The notes below the pieces were generated by a model that was not told the DNA's origin, did no database searches, and was given only the letters and a program-made list of their open reading frames with translations. Shown here piece by piece: positions 26,742 through 36,423 of a stretch of 64,000 nt of DNA (within the stretch, counting starts at the first letter, position 1; each line of letters begins with the position of its first letter). Position numbers and translations under genes: made by a program. Source of the DNA: Betaproteobacteria bacterium SCN1 (GTDB taxonomy: Bacteria > Pseudomonadota > Gammaproteobacteria > Burkholderiales > Thiobacillaceae); the NCBI GenBank assembly GCA_008923315.1, contig WBSF01000003.1, positions 62,001 to 126,000 on the forward strand. The letters are read 5' to 3'.

Positions 26742-28859
26742 TTACTGCCCGCCTTCCGTCGTCGGCGCGGGCGCCGGTGCGTCCAGCAGGGCTTTCATCG
26801 ACAGGCGCAGGCGGCCTTTTTCGTCGGCTTCGAGCACTTTAACCTTCACGACCTGGCCTTCCTTGAGGTAGTCGCCGATGGCGTTGACGCGCTCGTGCGC
26901 GATCTGGGAGATGTGCAGCAGGCCGTCGCGGCCGGGCAGCACGTTGACGATGGCGCCGAAGTCGAGCAGCTTGACGATGGGGCCTTCGTAGACGCCGCCG
27001 ACTTCGACCTCGGCGGTGATTTCCTCGATGCGCTTCTTGGCGAGCTCGCCCTGCTCCATGCTGGTGCAGGCGATCTTCACCGAGCCGTCTTCCTGGATAT
27101 CGATCTGGGTGCCGGTTTCCTCGGTGAGGGCGCGAATGACGGCGCCGCCCTTGCCGATCACGTCGCGGATTTTCTCGGGATTGATCTTCATCGAGATGAT
27201 GCGCGGTGCGTAGGCGGACATCTCGCCGCTGCCTGACACGGCACCTTTCATGATGCCGAGGATGTGCATGCGGGCTTCCTTGGCCTGGGCCAGCGCGGCC
27301 TGCATGATTTCCTTGGTGATGCCGTTGATCTTGATGTCCATCTGCAGCGCAGTGACGCCGTTGTCGGTGCCTGCGACCTTGAAGTCCATGTCGCCCAGAT
27401 GGTCCTCGTCGCCGAGAATGTCGGTGAGCACCGCGAAGCGGTTGCCTTCCTTGATCAGACCCATGGCGATGCCGGCGACGTGGGCCTTGAGCGGTACGCC
27501 CGCATCCATCAGCGAGAGGCAGCCGCCACATACGGAAGCCATCGACGAGGAGCCGTTGGATTCGGTGATTTCCGACACTACGCGCATCGTGTAGTCGAAT
27601 TCGTCCTTGGGCGGCAGCACGGCGAGCAGGGCACGCTTGGCCAGACGGCCGTGGCCGATCTCGCGGCGCTTGGGCGTGCCGACGCGGCCGGTTTCGCCGG
27701 TGGCGAAGGGCGGCATGTTGTAGTGCAGCATGAAGCGGTCGGAGTAGCTGCCTTCGAGCGCGTCGATGGTCTGTTCGTCGCGGCCGGTGCCGAGCGTGGT
27801 GACGACCAGCGCCTGGGTTTCACCACGGGTGAACAGGGCGGAACCGTGGGTGCGCGGCAACACGCCGTTGCGGATGGTGATGGGGCGGACAGTACGGGTG
27901 TCGCGGCCGTCGATGCGCGGCTGGCCGGAAAGGATGCGGTTGCGCACCACGCCGGCTTCCAGGCGGTGGAAGGCATCCTTCACCACGTTGGCGGCGACGG
28001 TGTCCATGTCGGCGGTGATGAGCGCGGCAAAGGCGGCGTTGCGGACTTCGTCCACGGCAGCCATGCGTGCCTGCTTCTGCTTGATGTTGTAGGCGGCTTG
28101 CAGGCCGGCCTCGGCGATGTCCTTCAGTCGCGCCAGCATGGCGCTGTCTTCGGCGGGCGGCTGCCAGTCCCAGGTATCGGCACCGGCTTCGTCGGCCAGC
28201 TCGTTGATCGCGTTGATGGCGGCCTGCATCTGGGTGTGGCCGAACACGACCGCGCCGAGCATTACGTCCTCGGGCAGCTGGTCGGCTTCGGATTCGACCA
28301 TCAGCACCGCGGTTTCGGTGCCGGCGACGACGAGGTCGAGCTTGGAGTCCCTGAGTTCGGCGTTGCTCGGATTGAGTACGTATTCGCCGTTGATGAAGCC
28401 CACGCGCGCGGCGCCGATGGGGCCGTCGAACGGGACGCCGGACAGCATCAGCGCGGCGGAGGCGCCGAGCAGGGCGGGGATGTCGGCGGAGACTTCGGGG
28501 TTGGACGACAGCACGGTGGCGATGATCTGCACTTCGTTGAAGAAACCTTCGGGGAAGAGCGGACGGATCGGGCGGTCGATCAGGCGCGAGATCAGGGTTT
28601 CGCCTTCGGACGGGCGGCCTTCGCGCTTGAGAAAACCGCCGGGAATACGGCCGGCAGCGTAGGTTTTTTCCTGATAGTCGACCGTCAGCGGGAAGAAATC
28701 CTGGCCGGGCTTGACGTCGGTCTTGGCGACGGCGGTGACGAGCACGACCGTGTCCTCGACGTTGACGATGACGGCGCCGCCGGCCTGACGGGCGATTTCG
28801 CCGGTTTCCAGGATGACCTGATGGCGGCCATAGGTAAACGTTTTCTTGATTGCGCTCAC
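26742..28859 (-). CDS. pnp: Polynucleotide phosphorylase
   Basis: The protein is 705 aa, full length. It is the 3'-5' phosphorolytic exoribonuclease of the RNA degradosome. Two RNase PH domains (about 1-220 and 310-545), a KH domain ([20 protein letters not shown]) and a C-terminal S1 domain ([20 protein letters not shown], then [12 protein letters not shown]) are present in order. The catalytic region has [14 protein letters not shown] and [19 protein letters not shown]. The start is GTG at 28859 with AAAGGAA upstream, and a hairpin with T run lies only 17 bp before it. Last gene of the rimP-to-pnp group. Confidence 0.97.
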   Translation of the reverse strand: MSAIKKTFTYGRHQVILETGEIARQAGGAVIVNVEDTVVLVTAVAKTDVKPGQDFFPLTVDYQEKTYAAGRIPGGFLKREGRPSEGETLISRLIDRPIRPLFPEGFFNEVQIIATVLSSNPEVSADIPALLGASAALMLSGVPFDGPIGAARVGFINGEYVLNPSNAELRDSKLDLVVAGTETAVLMVESEADQLPEDVMLGAVVFGHTQMQAAINAINELADEAGADTWDWQPPAEDSAMLARLKDIAEAGLQAAYNIKQKQARMAAVDEVRNAAFAALITADMDTVAANVVKDAFHRLEAGVVRNRILSGQPRIDGRDTRTVRPITIRNGVLPRTHGSALFTRGETQALVVTTLGTGRDEQTIDALEGSYSDRFMLHYNMPPFATGETGRVGTPKRREIGHGRLAKRALLAVLPPKDEFDYTMRVVSEITESNGSSSMASVCGGCLSLMDAGVPLKAHVAGIAMGLIKEGNRFAVLTDILGDEDHLGDMDFKVAGTDNGVTALQMDIKINGITKEIMQAALAQAKEARMHILGIMKGAVSGSGEMSAYAPRIISMKINPEKIRDVIGKGGAVIRALTEETGTQIDIQEDGSVKIACTSMEQGELAKKRIEEITAEVEVGGVYEGPIVKLLDFGAIVNVLPGRDGLLHISQIAHERVNAIGDYLKEGQVVKVKVLEADEKGRLRLSMKALLDAPAPAPTTEGGQ

Positions 28860-28875
28860 ACGAGTTCCTTTCGAA

Positions 28876-28903
28876 GCAAAAACGCCCCGCGAATGCGGGG
28901 CGT
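28876..28903 (-). terminator. Terminator/attenuator hairpin between rpsO and pnp
   Basis: On the - strand ACGCCCCGC-ATTC-GCGGGGCGT is followed by TTTTT. It lies 88 bp past the rpsO stop and 17 bp before the pnp start codon. In Escherichia coli the rpsO-pnp interval likewise holds a partial terminator and RNase III site controlling pnp. Confidence 0.75.
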
Positions 28904-28990
28904 GCGAGTCAGAGGGCGCAAGGCCCCATCCACTGTGCCGGTGCCGAGGGAATCCGGGACATCACAGGGATATGGTCTGGAGTTGAATGC

Positions 28991-29260
28991 TTACTTGCGC
29001 AGGCCGAGGCGTTCGATCAGGGTCTTGTAGCCTTCGAGATTGGTGCGCTTGAGGTAGTCCAGCAGCTTGCGGCGGCGGCTGACCATTTTCAGCAGACCGC
29101 GGCGCGAGTGGTGGTCCTTCATGTTGGCTTTGAAATGCTCGGTCAGATCGTTGATGCGTGCCGTGAGCAGGGCTACCTGAACCTCCGGCGAACCGGTGTC
29201 GGCGGCGGCGCGCTGGTAGTCGGTGACGATTTGCGCTTTCTGCGCGGTGGTGACAGCCAT
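28991..29260 (-). CDS. rpsO: Ribosomal protein S15
   Basis: The protein is 89 aa, exactly the usual size. Family hallmarks include [35 protein letters not shown] and [13 protein letters not shown]. It binds the central domain of 16S rRNA (helices 20-22) early in 30S assembly. The ATG at 29260 gives the standard MAVTTAQK start. The order truB-rpsO-pnp is conserved. Confidence 0.98.
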   Translation of the reverse strand: MAVTTAQKAQIVTDYQRAAADTGSPEVQVALLTARINDLTEHFKANMKDHHSRRGLLKMVSRRRKLLDYLKRTNLEGYKTLIERLGLRK

Positions 29261-29350
29261 GATGTACTCCTTAGGGTTAATCGCGTGGCCTGCGGCTGAG
29301 CGGGACACGTTCCGGAAACCCGCAATTGTAGTCGAAAAATGTCTGCCTTT

Positions 29351-30235
29351 TCAAGCGGCTGTCAGCCTGTGCGGCACGATCCGCCCGGCGTCGGCCTGGC
29401 CCAGACCGAGAAAGCCTGCGGGAGCGTATAGCCGCACCAAGCCGGCCGGCGTTTCGATCGGGGCGATGGCGCGTCCCTGCCGCAGGGCGGTCGCGTCGTT
29501 GTCGTCGACGCATACCCTGGGCAGGTATTCGAGCAGGCTGTCGGGCGGCAGCAGCCGGGCATGGCGAGCGTCCGGCGACAGGCTTTCCAGCGTCGCGAGA
29601 TCGCAGGCGCCGGCCAGGGTGAAGTCGCCGGCGGCGGTGCGCGTGAGTCCGGTGAGATGTGCGCCGCAGCCGAGCGCTGCACCGATATCCTGCGCCAGCG
29701 TGCGAACGTAGGTTCCGGCGCTGCATTGCACGTCGAAAACGACGCGCGGCGGCGCGCATTCGACCAGATCGAGTGCGGCGATGCGCACCCGGCGCGGAGG
29801 ACGGTCGATCTCGATGCCCGCGCGCGCGTATTCGTAAAGCGGGCGGCCCTGGTGCTTGAGCGCAGAGTGCATGGGGGGAATCTGCTGGATTTCGCCGACG
29901 AAGCCCTGGAGCGTTGCGGCGACGGCCGCGCAATCGGCCGTGACGGGATGTTCGGCAAGGATTTCGCCTTCCGGGTCGCCTGTCGCGGTGACGATGCCCA
30001 GACGCATGGTCGCGCGGTAGCGCTTGTCGGAATCGAGGAGGAAAGCCGAGAATTTGGTGGCCTCGCCGAAGCACAGTGGCAGAAGCCCGTCGGCGAAAGG
30101 GTCGAGCGTGCCGGTGTGGCCGGCCTTGAGTGCGGCCAGCAGCCACTTGGCCTTTTGCAGCGCAGCGTTCGAAGTCAGTCCGACCGGCTTGTTCAGCAGC
30201 AGGACACCGTTGACGCGTTGCCGGACGATCTTCAC
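29351..30235 (-). CDS. truB: tRNA pseudouridine-55 synthase
   Basis: The protein is 294 aa. It isomerises U55 in the T loop of tRNAs. The catalytic Asp is D45 in GHTGTLDPFADG. Other motifs are LLLNKPVGLTSN, KRYRATMRLG, IQQIPPMHSALKHQGRPLYE and CSAGTYVRTLAQDIG. A short C-terminal PUA-like domain follows from about 245. It overlaps the rbfA stop by 4 bp. Confidence 0.96.
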   Translation of the reverse strand: MKIVRQRVNGVLLLNKPVGLTSNAALQKAKWLLAALKAGHTGTLDPFADGLLPLCFGEATKFSAFLLDSDKRYRATMRLGIVTATGDPEGEILAEHPVTADCAAVAATLQGFVGEIQQIPPMHSALKHQGRPLYEYARAGIEIDRPPRRVRIAALDLVECAPPRVVFDVQCSAGTYVRTLAQDIGAALGCGAHLTGLTRTAAGDFTLAGACDLATLESLSPDARHARLLPPDSLLEYLPRVCVDDNDATALRQGRAIAPIETPAGLVRLYAPAGFLGLGQADAGRIVPHRLTAA

Positions 30236-30606
30236 GCGTCCTTGGGGTGCTTGGCGTCTTCGGCGACGGCGGTCTCGATCAGGCGGGTGAGTTCCATGCC
30301 GCGCTCTACCGAGCGGTCGTACACGAAAGTGAGCTTGGGCACCACGCGCAACTGCATGCGATGCGAAAGCTGGGAACGCAGGAAGCCGCTGGCGCGCTGC
30401 AGGCCCTGGAGGCAGGCTTCGTGGGCCTGTCCGTCGCCGAGCGTGGTGAAGTAGACCTTGGCGAATTCCATGTCGCGGTTCACCTCGACCTCGGTGATGG
30501 TGAGCATGCCGACGCGCGGATCCTTTACTTCCTGACGGATTAGCTCCGGCAGTTCGCGCTGGATCTGGTCAGCAATGCGGCGGGCGCGGGGAAAGTCCTT
30601 TGGCAT
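30232..30606 (-). CDS. rbfA: Ribosome-binding factor A
   Basis: The protein is 124 aa, a single KH-like domain. It acts in late 30S maturation and cold adaptation, binding near 16S helix 1. Recognised by RIADQIQRELPELIRQEVKD, VGMLTITEVEVNRDMEFAKV, and LRSQLSHRMQLRVVPKLTF. It lies between infB and truB as in most proteobacteria, and its stop overlaps the truB start (ATGA). Confidence 0.96.
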   Translation of the reverse strand: MPKDFPRARRIADQIQRELPELIRQEVKDPRVGMLTITEVEVNRDMEFAKVYFTTLGDGQAHEACLQGLQRASGFLRSQLSHRMQLRVVPKLTFVYDRSVERGMELTRLIETAVAEDAKHPKDA

Positions 30607-30686
30607 AGGGGTTAGAGGCGGAGGCCGGGAAGCGCGCGGCTACGCTGCGCTCAATCCCCGGTCCCTGAATCCTGGCCTCTCGGTCC
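30607..30686. repeat. Intergenic palindromic sequence between infB and rbfA
   Basis: The 80-bp gap carries nested inverted repeats: AGAGGC near 30614 pairs with GCCTCT near 30675, and an inner GC-rich hairpin holds GGCTACG. It resembles the sequence at 22266-22357. It may be a dispersed repeat or an RNA-processing site inside the operon. Confidence 0.35.
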
Positions 30687-33398
30687 TCACAGCGAGCGTG
30701 CGACCTCGACCACCTCGAACACTTCGAGGATGTCGCCTTCCTGGATGTCGTTGAAATTCTTCAGGCTCAGGCCGCATTCGAAATTGGCCTTGACCTCTTT
30801 CACGTCGTCCTTGAAGCGCTTCAGCGAATCCAGCTCGCCCTGATGGATGACCACATTGTCGCGCAGCACGCGCACACCGGCATTGCGCTTGACCATGCCG
30901 TCCGTGACGTAACAGCCGGCGATGGTGCCGACCCTGGAAATGACGAAGACCTGGCGGACCTCGACGCTGCCGATGACGGTTTCCTTCTTCTCCGGCGAGA
31001 GCATCCCGGACAGTGCGGCTTTCACTTCATCCACGGCTTCGTAGATGATGTTGTAGTAGCGGATATCCACGCCGTTGGTCTCGGCAAGCTTGCGGGCCTG
31101 TGCGTCGGCACGCACGTTGAAGCCGATCAGCACGGCCTTGGAGGCCAGCGCGAGGTTGACGTCGGATTCGGTGATGGCGCCCACCGCGCTGTGGATGACG
31201 TTGACCTTGACTTCCTCGGTCGAGAGCTTGGCCAGCGCATGTGCGAGACCCTCGTAGGAGCCCTGAACGTCGGCCTTGAGGATGACCGGCAACTGCTTGA
31301 CTTCGCCTTCGCCCATCTGCTCGAACATCGACTCGAGCTTGGCGGCCTGCTTCTTGGCGAGCTGCACGTCGCGGAACTTGCCCTGGCGGAACAGCGCGAT
31401 TTCGCGTGCCTTCTTCTCGTCCGGCAGCACCATCATGTCTTCACCTGCGTGCGGCACGTCGGACAGGCCCTGGATCTCGACCGGAATCGAGGGGCCGGCT
31501 TCGGTGATGGCCTTGCCGGCTTCGTCAAGCATGGCGCGCACCCGGCCGTAGACCTGGCCGGCCAGCACCATGTCGCCGCGCTTCAGCGTGCCGGATTGCA
31601 CCAGAATGGTGGCAACCGGGCCCTTGCCCTTGTCGAGACGGGCTTCGATGACGATACCCTTGGCGGGGCCGTCGGCGGGCGCCTTCAGTTCGAGCACTTC
31701 GGCCTGCAGCAGGATGGCGTCGAGCAGGCCGTCGATGTTGGTGTTGGCCTTGGCCGACACGTCGACGAACTGCGACTCGCCGCCCCATTCTTCCGGGGTG
31801 ATGCCATGCTGCGAGAGCTCCTGGCGGATGCGCTCGGGGTTGGCTTCGGGCTTGTCGATCTTGTTCACCGCGACCACGACCGGCACTTCCGCGGCCTTGG
31901 CGTGGTGGATCGCTTCGATGGTCTGCGGCATCACGCCATCGTCTGCGGCGACGACCAGCACGACGATGTCGGTGGCCTTCGCGCCGCGCGCGCGCATGGC
32001 GGTAAAGGCTTCGTGGCCAGGGGTGTCGAGGAAGGTGATGATGCCCTTCTCGGTCTCGACATGGTAGGCGCCGATGTGCTGGGTGATGCCGCCCGCTTCG
32101 CCGCTGGCCACGCGGGTGCGGCGGATGGTGTCGAGCAGTGAGGTCTTGCCGTGGTCGACGTGGCCCATGATGGTGACGACCGGCGGGCGCGGCTGCAGGG
32201 TGTGTTCGGTCGAGGTGGTATCGTCAAGCAGGTAGGCTTCGGGCGTATCGAGCGCCGCCGGCTTGCCGACATGGCCCATTTCCTCGACCACGATGATGGC
32301 GGTCTCCTGGTCCAGTACCTGGTTGATGGTGACCATGCTGCCGAGTTTCATCAGGGCCTTGATGACCTCGGCGGCTTTTACCGCCATCTTGTGGGCGAGT
32401 TCGGCCACGGTAATGGTTTCGGGCACCAGGACTTCGCGCACGATGGGCTCGGTCGGGGCGACGAAGGTGGTGTTTTCGTCGTGGCCCGATTTCGATTTGC
32501 CCCTGCGGCCGCGCCAGCCGGCGTCGGGCGCAGTGCCGCCGCGCGTTTTCAGTCCGCCCTTGCGGCGATCGTTGTCGTCCTTCCAGGTATCGGCTTTCTT
32601 GGTGCTTTTCTTGTCGTCCTTGCCCGCCCCCGGCTTGTCCGGTTTGTGCAGGGTCTTGGCAGTAGGGGATGCGGGGGCGGGCGCATCGGCTTTCTGCGCC
32701 TCCGCGAGTTTGGCTGCTTCGCGTGCCGCTTCCGCCTGCTTGCGCAGGGCCTCGCGTTCGGCACGTGCCTTGGCATCGGCGGCCTGACGCTCGAGCAGCG
32801 CCTGGTGCCGGCGAGCCTCGTCCTCGCGCGCCTTGATCTCGGCTTCGTTGAGGATGGTGGCTTTCCGTACGCGGGTGGTTTTTTTCGCGACGGGGGCCGC
32901 TTCCGGGGCGGGGGTCGGGGGCGTTTCCTGCACTTCGGGTTCGGGTTCGGGTTCGACGGCGACCGGTTCGGGCTCGGGCAGCGGTGCCGGCGCGACGACC
33001 ACCGGTTCGGGCTCGGGCTCCGGGGTGGGGACGGGCAGCGGCTCCATTTCAGCGACCGCGGCGGCTTTGGCGGCTTCGGCCTGGGCTTCGGCGGCCAGAG
33101 CGGCCGGGTCGCGCTTCACGTAAGTGCGCGATTTGCGCACTTCGACCTGAATGGTGCGCGATTTGCCCGAGCTGTCGGTCTTGCGGATTTCGCCTGTCTG
33201 CTTGCGCGTGATGGTGATCTTGGTCTTGCTGCTCTCGCCGCCACCGTGCATTTTGCGAAGATAGTCGAGCAGATGCGCCTTGTCGGCCTCGGTCACGGGG
33301 TCGGCCGCATCGTTCTTGTCGACACCGGCTGCCTTGAGCTGCTCGAGCAGCAATTGGGGTGGCAGCTTCAGTTCCTGGGCGAATTGTTCAACGTTCAT
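30687..33398 (-). CDS. infB: Translation initiation factor IF-2
   Basis: The protein is 903 aa. It is the GTPase that brings fMet-tRNA to the 30S subunit and promotes subunit joining. The N-terminal IF2_N domain ([20 protein letters not shown]) is followed by a long low-complexity linker (Glu/Pro/Val and Ala/Glu/Arg-rich, about 100-330). The G domain has G1 [10 protein letters not shown]3 DTPGHEAF and G4 NKIDKPEAN near 405-520. Domains II-IV, including the C-terminal fMet-tRNA-binding C2 domain, complete it. Confidence 0.98.
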   Translation of the reverse strand: MNVEQFAQELKLPPQLLLEQLKAAGVDKNDAADPVTEADKAHLLDYLRKMHGGGESSKTKITITRKQTGEIRKTDSSGKSRTIQVEVRKSRTYVKRDPAALAAEAQAEAAKAAAVAEMEPLPVPTPEPEPEPVVVAPAPLPEPEPVAVEPEPEPEVQETPPTPAPEAAPVAKKTTRVRKATILNEAEIKAREDEARRHQALLERQAADAKARAEREALRKQAEAAREAAKLAEAQKADAPAPASPTAKTLHKPDKPGAGKDDKKSTKKADTWKDDNDRRKGGLKTRGGTAPDAGWRGRRGKSKSGHDENTTFVAPTEPIVREVLVPETITVAELAHKMAVKAAEVIKALMKLGSMVTINQVLDQETAIIVVEEMGHVGKPAALDTPEAYLLDDTTSTEHTLQPRPPVVTIMGHVDHGKTSLLDTIRRTRVASGEAGGITQHIGAYHVETEKGIITFLDTPGHEAFTAMRARGAKATDIVVLVVAADDGVMPQTIEAIHHAKAAEVPVVVAVNKIDKPEANPERIRQELSQHGITPEEWGGESQFVDVSAKANTNIDGLLDAILLQAEVLELKAPADGPAKGIVIEARLDKGKGPVATILVQSGTLKRGDMVLAGQVYGRVRAMLDEAGKAITEAGPSIPVEIQGLSDVPHAGEDMMVLPDEKKAREIALFRQGKFRDVQLAKKQAAKLESMFEQMGEGEVKQLPVILKADVQGSYEGLAHALAKLSTEEVKVNVIHSAVGAITESDVNLALASKAVLIGFNVRADAQARKLAETNGVDIRYYNIIYEAVDEVKAALSGMLSPEKKETVIGSVEVRQVFVISRVGTIAGCYVTDGMVKRNAGVRVLRDNVVIHQGELDSLKRFKDDVKEVKANFECGLSLKNFNDIQEGDILEVFEVVEVARSL

Positions 33399-33441
33399 GC
33401 AATCCTCGTGGCATTTATAGCCTGTTCAACCGAATACGCGC

Positions 33442-34920
33442 TCAACCCTGAGCGAACCAGGGCGCGCGCGCCGCCATGATCAGCTGTTTGGCACGCTCGG
33501 CGTCCATCGCGGCCATTTCGGTCAATTCGTCGACGGCCAGTTCGGCGAGATCCTCGGTCGTGTGCACGCCCTTGCTGGCGAGCGTGCGCGCGGTTTCGGC
33601 ATCCATGCCCTCAAGCGACAGCAGGTCGCCTGCGGAGGCCTCGACCTGCTCTTCGCCGACAATGGCGGCGGTCAGCAGGGCGTTGCGGGCACGGTTGCGC
33701 AGTTCGTTCACCAGCTCCTCGTCGAAAGCTTCGATTTCGAGCATCTCGTTGAGCGGCACGTAGGCGACTTCCTCCAGCGTGGAGAACCCTTCGTCGACCA
33801 GGATCTGCGCGACTTCCTCGTCGACGTCGAGCTTGGTGATGAAGAGATCGAGCGTCTTGCGGCTTTCGGTGGACTGCTTTTCATCCGCGGCTTCGCGCGA
33901 CATGATGTTGAGCTCCCAGCCGGTAAGCTCGGACGCCAGGCGCACGTTCTGGCCGCCGCGGCCGATGGCCATCGCAAGCTGCTCCTCGTCGACTACGACG
34001 TCCATGCTGTGCTTGTCCTCGTCGACGACGATGGAGCTGACTTCGGCCGGTGCCAGGGCATTGATGACATACTGTGCGGAGTCGGCCGACCAGTGGATGA
34101 TGTCGACGCGTTCGCCGGCGAGCTCGTTGGTCACCGAGGTGACGCGCGAGCCGCGCAGGCCGATGCAGGTGCCGATCGGATCGATGCGCGGATCGTGCGA
34201 GACGACGGCGATCTTGGCGCGCAGGCCGGGATCGCGCGCGGCCGCCTTGATCTCCAGCAGGCCTTCCTCGATCTCGGGCACCTCGAGCTCGAACAGCTTC
34301 ATGATGAATTCGGGCGCGGTGCGCGACAGGACCACCTGCGGTCCGCGGTTGCCGCGGTCGATGCGCAGCAGGTAGGCGCGTACGCGATCACCCACGCGCA
34401 GGTTTTCGCGCGGGATCATCTGGTCGCGGTGCAGAAAGCCTTCGACGCGGCCCGATTCGATGATCGCGTTGCCGCGGTCGATGCGTTTCACGACGCCGTT
34501 GACGAGGTGTTCCTTGCGGGCGAGGAAATCCTGGATGATCTGTTCGCGCTCGGCGTCGCGGATTTTCTGCAGGATGACCTGTTTGGCGGCCTGGGCGCCG
34601 ATGCGGCCGAACTCGATGTTCTCCAGCGGCTCCTCGACGTAATCACCGACCTCGATGTCGGGATGGGTGTCGCGTGCATCGACGAGCAGGACCTGAAAGT
34701 CTTCGGATTCGAGCTCGGTCTCGGTAACAACCTGCCAGCGGCGGAAAGATGCGTAGTCGCCGGTTTCGCGGTCGATCGACACGCGCACGTCGGCATCTTC
34801 CTTGAAGCGTTTCTTGGTGGCCTGGGCGAGCGCCTGTTCAAGGGCCTCGAAGACCACTTCCTTGTCCACGTTCTTCTCGCGGGCCAGTGCATCGGCCAGC
34901 ATCAACATTTCTCGGCTCAT
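33442..34920 (-). CDS. nusA: Transcription termination/antitermination protein NusA
   Basis: The protein is 492 aa from the second of two adjacent ATG codons; the second is better spaced from GGAGGG. Domains in order: N-terminal RNA polymerase-binding domain (about 1-125), S1 (about 135-200, [20 protein letters not shown]), KH1 ([20 protein letters not shown]), KH2 ([19 protein letters not shown]), and two acidic helix-hairpin-helix repeats at the C-terminus (about 360-490). It modulates pausing, termination and antitermination. Encoded between rimP and infB. Confidence 0.97.
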   Translation of the reverse strand: MSREMLMLADALAREKNVDKEVVFEALEQALAQATKKRFKEDADVRVSIDRETGDYASFRRWQVVTETELESEDFQVLLVDARDTHPDIEVGDYVEEPLENIEFGRIGAQAAKQVILQKIRDAEREQIIQDFLARKEHLVNGVVKRIDRGNAIIESGRVEGFLHRDQMIPRENLRVGDRVRAYLLRIDRGNRGPQVVLSRTAPEFIMKLFELEVPEIEEGLLEIKAAARDPGLRAKIAVVSHDPRIDPIGTCIGLRGSRVTSVTNELAGERVDIIHWSADSAQYVINALAPAEVSSIVVDEDKHSMDVVVDEEQLAMAIGRGGQNVRLASELTGWELNIMSREAADEKQSTESRKTLDLFITKLDVDEEVAQILVDEGFSTLEEVAYVPLNEMLEIEAFDEELVNELRNRARNALLTAAIVGEEQVEASAGDLLSLEGMDAETARTLASKGVHTTEDLAELAVDELTEMAAMDAERAKQLIMAARAPWFAQG

Positions 34921-34938
34921 CATTACCCTCCTCGCGCC

Positions 34939-35367
34939 TTACACCATCGGTTTCAGGCGGGCACTGTCCACATTTCTCATATCCACCGACACATCCTGGC
35001 CGTCCATCCGCAGCCTGACGGTCTCGCCGTCGAGGCCGGCCAGTTCGCCGACCAGCTTGCGCCGGTTGTCCAGCGGAACACGGAGCTTCAGCGTCACCCA
35101 CTCGCCCGCGAAGCGCACATAGTCCTGCGGTTTCACCAGCGGCCGGTCGAGACCCGGAGACGAAACTTCCAGGCGGTCGTAGTCGATATTCTCGACGGTG
35201 AGCCAGTGGGTCAGATGATTGCTCACGGCGACGCAGTCGTCGATCGTGATCCCGCCCGGCTTGTCGATGAAAATCCGCAGCAACCCCCGCCCGGCGCGTT
35301 CCAGCAGCACCAGCTCGTAGCCGAGTCCAGCAAGCACGGGCTCCAGTCGGGCGGACAAATCCAGCAT
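34939..35367 (-). CDS. rimP: Ribosome maturation factor RimP
   Basis: The protein is 142 aa. It is needed for 30S assembly. N-terminal alpha/beta domain with [20 protein letters not shown] and [15 protein letters not shown], then [20 protein letters not shown], the family signature, and an SH3-like C-terminal domain. First gene of the rimP-nusA-infB operon. The leader contains a hairpin with a T run 14 bp upstream of the ATG. Confidence 0.95.
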   Translation of the reverse strand: MLDLSARLEPVLAGLGYELVLLERAGRGLLRIFIDKPGGITIDDCVAVSNHLTHWLTVENIDYDRLEVSSPGLDRPLVKPQDYVRFAGEWVTLKLRVPLDNRRKLVGELAGLDGETVRLRMDGQDVSVDMRNVDSARLKPMV

Positions 35368-35380
35368 GTTTCAGGACACC

Positions 35381-35409
35381 AAAATAAAAAATGGGCACAA
35401 CGCCCATTT
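35381..35409 (-). terminator. Terminator/attenuator between tRNA-Leu and rimP
   Basis: On the - strand AAATGGGC-GTTGT-GCCCATTT is followed by a T-rich tract (TTATTTT). It terminates the tRNA operon, but it also lies downstream of the TATAAT at 35429-35434, so it falls inside the leader of any rimP mRNA started there. Confidence 0.8.
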
Positions 35410-35428
35410 GCAAGAATCAAGCCGAAAG

Positions 35429-35457
35429 ATTATAGCATTGCCGAAGTCGGGCTGGAA
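35429..35457 (-). promoter_or_regulatory. Candidate rimP operon promoter
   Basis: A perfect -10 TATAAT (- strand, 35429-35434) is preceded 17 bp away by TTCCAG, a weak -35. A start near 35422 would give a leader of about 55 nt that contains the 35389-35409 hairpin. Confidence 0.55.
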
Positions 35458-35469
35458 AGAGGAGAAGGG

Positions 35470-35557
35470 GTGGTGCCCGGAACCGGAATCGAACCGGTAC
35501 GCCATCGCTGGCGAGGGATTTTAAGTCCCTTGTGTCTACCAATTTCACCATCCGGGC
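35470..35557 (-). tRNA. tRNA-Leu (TAA)
   Basis: A class II tRNA with a long variable arm. The acceptor stem is GCCCGGA/TCCGGGC with discriminator A and encoded CCA. The anticodon stem-loop reads GGGACTTAAAATCCC (anticodon TAA), and the T arm CCGGTTCGATTCCGG. Third in a Gly-Cys-Leu operon. Confidence 0.95.
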
Positions 35558-35577
35558 AGCGCGGACAGCGAGGTGTC

Positions 35578-35651
35578 TGGAGGCGCGGGCCGGAGTCGAA
35601 CCGACCTACACGGATTTGCAATCCGGTGCATAACCGCTTTGCTACCGCGCC
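35578..35651 (-). tRNA. tRNA-Cys (GCA)
   Basis: The acceptor stem is GGCGCGG/CCGCGCC with discriminator U73, the Cys identity base, and encoded CCA. The anticodon loop is ATTGCAA (anticodon GCA). The order Gly-Cys-Leu downstream of pgsA is the same as glyW-cysT-leuZ of Escherichia coli. Confidence 0.95.
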
Positions 35652-35718
35652 GTTCGAGGCAAAGCCACGACAACTTAAGCGAAAAGGGGAAAACGTTTGA
35701 CCGTTTTCCCCGGAATTC

Positions 35719-35794
35719 TGGAGCGGGAAACGAGGTTCGAACTCGCGACCTCAACCTTGGCAAGGTTGCGCTCTACCAGCTGAGCTATTCCCGC
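35719..35794 (-). tRNA. tRNA-Gly (GCC)
   Basis: The acceptor stem is GCGGGAA/TTCCCGC with discriminator U and encoded CCA. The D arm is TAGCTCAGCTGGTAGAGC, the anticodon loop TTGCCAA (GCC), and the T arm CGAGTTCGAACCTCG. First of the three tRNAs in this operon. Confidence 0.95.
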
Positions 35795-35808
35795 GTTGAA
35801 GGCTGCGC

Positions 35809-35837
35809 ATTATGGTGATTCCGGTTTTTCCTGTCAA
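35809..35837 (-). promoter_or_regulatory. Sigma-70 promoter of the Gly-Cys-Leu tRNA operon
   Basis: On the - strand a perfect TTGACA is followed after 17 bp by CATAAT, then a GC-rich segment. It lies between the pgsA stop and tRNA-Gly, so the tRNAs can be transcribed independently of pgsA. Confidence 0.82.
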
Positions 35838-35853
35838 CACCCGGCCAAGGGTT

Positions 35854-36423
35854 TCACGTGCCGCTTTGCAGTGCGCGTGCCGCCATCGCAAGATAGTAGG
35901 CCATCGATACCAGGGTAAGCAGTGCCGCGATCCAGATCAGTATTTCGCCGATCAGGGCGATGGGCAATCCCGCGATCGGATCGAAATACAGCAACAGCAG
36001 AATGGCGACCATCTGCGCGGCAGTCTTGAGCTTGCCGACGAAGGAGACGGCCACGCTCGCCGATTTGCCGGCCTTGGCCATCCATTCACGCAGGGCAGAA
36101 ATGGTGATTTCCCGGCCGATGATGATGAGGCCGACGAGCGGCGCGACGCGCCCCAGATCGATCAGCACGATGAGCGCGGCGGCGACCATGAGCTTGTCGG
36201 CGACGGGGTCGAGAAAGGCGCCGAAGGCCGAGGTCTGTCCCAGCGCCCGTGCGAGATAGCCGTCGAACCAGTCGGTCAGGGCGGCGACGCCGAAGAAAGC
36301 GGTGGCCAATAGATTGGCTTCGCGTGGCGTTACCCAGGCATCCGGCAGGTAGAGCACACCGGCCATCAGGGGGATGAGCAGGATGCGCAGCCAGGTGAGC
36401 AGGTTGGGGAGGTTGAAAGGCAT
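35854..36423 (-). CDS. pgsA: Phosphatidylglycerophosphate synthase
   Basis: The protein is 189 aa with about four to five membrane helices. It joins CDP-diacylglycerol and glycerol-3-phosphate in the inner membrane. The CDP-alcohol phosphotransferase motif is DWFDGYLARALGQTSAFGAF followed by LDPVADK, with all Asp residues in place. The start overlaps the uvrC stop by 1 bp (ATGA context). uvrC-pgsA-glyW is a conserved order. Confidence 0.95.
   Translation of the reverse strand: MPFNLPNLLTWLRILLIPLMAGVLYLPDAWVTPREANLLATAFFGVAALTDWFDGYLARALGQTSAFGAFLDPVADKLMVAAALIVLIDLGRVAPLVGLIIIGREITISALREWMAKAGKSASVAVSFVGKLKTAAQMVAILLLLYFDPIAGLPIALIGEILIWIAALLTLVSMAYYLAMAARALQSGT

Noticed and set aside
27264-29030. 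588-codon open frame opposite pnp
   Set aside because: The sense strand encodes complete polynucleotide phosphorylase; the frame runs into the rpsO-pnp gap without any domain.
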